DNA from: Firmicutes bacterium UBA5493
Lineage (GTDB): Bacteria; Bacillota; Limnochordia; Darwinibacteriales; Darwinibacteriaceae
Length of the DNA: 14,799 bases
Reading direction: 5' to 3'
Assembly (NCBI GenBank): GCA_002424045.1
Contig: DIPH01000006.1
Coordinates: 1 to 14,799, forward strand
Each line of letters opens with the position of its first letter. The first letter of the stretch is position 1. The notes beneath the pieces are model-generated. The model was not told where the DNA came from, made no database searches, and worked only from the letters and a program-made list of their open reading frames with translations. Both the position numbers and the translations under genes were made by a program. Positions 13,410 through 14,799 of the stretch are shown piece by piece.

Positions 13410-14636
13410 TCATCCTACCTGCTTGGTTTCTTCAAAACCCGCCATACGGTTGGGGAGTATGCGGGTGCTGACGAAGAAAAGCACTAAAATGAGTGCACCG
13501 GACACGGCGAACCACCTGTTGACTCCGATAACGTCAGCAAACGTACCGGAGAGGATCAATCCCATGGGCATAGCAATAAGACCGATACTGGACGTAAGAG
13601 AAAGCACTCTGCCTAGATACTCTTGCTCAATGCGAGTTTGGTAAATGGCGGTCTGTACACCGTGAAAAAAGGGATTAACGATACCCTTGATAAATGCCAA
13701 CGCGACAAAGATGGGAAAACCCGCGGCAGGCAACAGACCGATAATTAAGACACATGTCCCGTATATGCCAATGGAAAGAAGGATCGACTTTACGTGTCTG
13801 ATCTTCCCCCCAATGATCCCGAGCATGAACGAACCTGCAAGCATGCCTGCAGCGAAGACCACCTCAACGACTCCACTTTTCGCAACGCCGCCTTCAAACC
13901 AGGTCATCGTAATTAACGGGTACAGGGTACCAATGGGAAAGTAGATGAAGGCATACAAGCAACTAATGATCAGAAGCTCTAAAAGCCCCGGCTCTCTTCT
14001 CAGAACCCGAAAACCGTCCTTGATTTCCAGGAATATCTGAGAACGACTGTGATGTCTTCCTTTCACTGTATCTGGGATCTTTACCAAGGCGAGAACTGCC
14101 GCAGCAAATACCGCTCCAAACACATCCAGAAGAATAATCACGTTCAGATCCCACATGCTAAACAAGAGTGCAGCAAGTGCCGGGCTAATCACCATAGATA
14201 GAGACTTGAAGCCCTGAGCAAAGCCGGCGTATTGAGTCAACTGATCCTTAGGAACGATGGAGGGGGTCACGGCTTGCAATGCCGGGGTGTGAAAAGCCGC
14301 TCCGATAGAGCGGAAGAGAAGTACCACATAGATCAGCCAAAGAGGTATTTCCCCAAAGACCCCGACTATCACGAGTACCATTCCGGCGAGTGCTATGAGG
14401 AGATCCGCTAGAATCATGACGGTTTTGCGGCTATAGCGATCAATGAAAACACCAATAAACATTCCGAGCAAGGCCTGGGGAAGAAACCCGATCAGCGTTG
14501 CGAGGGAAAGCAGTGCGGCAGACCCTGTTCTTTGGGTGATATACCAGACAATGGCCATCTGCAGTACAGAACTGGTCAAAATGGATATCGCTTGGCCAGA
14601 CCATATGGTAATGAAAGTACGCCTCCAGTTCTGCAT
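13410..14636 (-). CDS. MFS efflux transporter, DHA3 (EntS/macrolide-efflux-like) family
   Basis: 408-residue membrane protein with about twelve hydrophobic helices. The opening MQNWRRTFITIWSGQAIS and the motif-A loop GVFIDRYSRKTV (about 62-73, with D66, R67, R70, K71) are typical of the MFS_3/DHA3 drug exporters. AAGGAG overlaps the stop of the upstream ACR3-type gene, and the ATG at 14636 is 12 bases after that stop, so the two are cotranscribed. That context suggests export of an arsenic compound or of a co-occurring toxicant, but DHA3 proteins usually move hydrophobic drugs or siderophores and the substrate is unproven. No terminator is visible after it, so some read-through into the ORP-like cluster is possible. 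Confidence 0.88.
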   Translation of the reverse strand: MQNWRRTFITIWSGQAISILTSSVLQMAIVWYITQRTGSAALLSLATLIGFLPQALLGMFIGVFIDRYSRKTVMILADLLIALAGMVLVIVGVFGEIPLWLIYVVLLFRSIGAAFHTPALQAVTPSIVPKDQLTQYAGFAQGFKSLSMVISPALAALLFSMWDLNVIILLDVFGAVFAAAVLALVKIPDTVKGRHHSRSQIFLEIKDGFRVLRREPGLLELLIISCLYAFIYFPIGTLYPLITMTWFEGGVAKSGVVEVVFAAGMLAGSFMLGIIGGKIRHVKSILLSIGIYGTCVLIIGLLPAAGFPIFVALAFIKGIVNPFFHGVQTAIYQTRIEQEYLGRVLSLTSSIGLIAMPMGLILSGTFADVIGVNRWFAVSGALILVLFFVSTRILPNRMAGFEETKQVG

Positions 14637-14648
14637 CTAACTATCTCC

Positions 14649-14799
14649 TTACTTGTTTTCAGTCATCGGCTCGGGAAACCAGTGCTTTGTCCTATTTGCT
14701 ATTCTTACTAAAGCAAGCATGAGCGGTACTTCGGTTAAGACTCCGACAGTAGTAGCAAGGGCTGCCGGAGAGGTTGTGCCAAATAGTGCGATGGCGACT
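14649..14799 (-). CDS. Partial ACR3-family arsenite efflux transporter, C-terminus
   Basis: The last 49 residues of a membrane protein that enters from the right edge. The sequence SPAALATTVGVLTEVPLML, then LVRIANRT, matches the final helix of ACR3/ArsB-type (BART superfamily) arsenite transporters, whose usual form is ..GAAxATVVGxLVEVPVMLxLVxIAxR. It ends in a short charged tail (PMTENK). ACR3 pumps arsenite out of the cell across the cytoplasmic membrane. The stop is 12 bases before the MFS gene. The symbol is left empty because only the C-terminus is visible and arsB/acr3 naming differs. Confidence 0.8.
   Translation of the reverse strand, partial: VAIALFGTTSPAALATTVGVLTEVPLMLALVRIANRTKHWFPEPMTENK

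Overview
The window looks like chromosome from an anaerobic, probably spore-forming Firmicute of the Clostridia (Peptococcaceae/Desulfitobacterium-like), at moderate GC. The pointers are AGGAGG-type ribosome sites, near-consensus sigma-A promoters, frequent GTG and TTG starts, two-ferredoxin P-loop ATPases typical of strict anaerobes, and short paralogous proteins resembling the spore-associated DUF3794/SPOCS family. The genus is an inference. No rRNA, tRNA, CRISPR array, insertion sequence or phage gene was seen.

Left part (1-5903). Two tandem paralogues of a DUF3794-like protein lie on the minus strand; the first is cut by the window edge. Divergent from them is a plus-strand ABC exporter operon: a MacB-type ATPase (1044-1718) and a two-module FtsX/MacB-fold permease (1715-4240). 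Its promoter carries an 11-bp-phased direct repeat of the kind OmpR-family regulators bind. Facing it, and overlapping the permease 3' end by 7 bp, is a minus-strand OmpR regulator plus short intramembrane-sensing histidine kinase (5903 down to 4234). The four genes probably form one detoxification or peptide-export module with its own sensor.

Middle (5904-9884). A relic of an AbrB/MazE-like antitoxin sits behind a strong terminator. Upstream of that terminator is a three-gene minus-strand unit: a 7TM-PAS HisKA_3 histidine kinase, a NarL/LuxR response regulator, and a 350-residue lipoprotein of unknown function with an Ig-like N-terminal region and a Ser/Thr-rich amphipathic strand region. 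It reads as a signalling system with its likely output protein beside it.

Right-centre (9844-13371). A near-consensus promoter starts a minus-strand cluster: a Gly/Arg-rich DUF5320 protein, a DUF134 HTH protein, a NifX/NifB-like (dinitrogenase FeMo-cofactor family) protein, two MinD/Mrp-like ATPases with inserted 2x[4Fe-4S] ferredoxin domains, a possible 25-residue protein, and a second NifX-like protein, closed by a strong terminator. There is no nitrogenase. The set resembles the orange-protein (ORP) loci of Desulfovibrio and relatives, which handle a Mo-Cu-S cluster, and is the most interesting system here.

Right edge (13410-14799). A DHA3-type MFS exporter is translationally close-coupled to the 3' end of an ACR3-type arsenite transporter, suggesting the tail of an arsenic-resistance operon. 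No terminator was seen between it and the ORP-like cluster.
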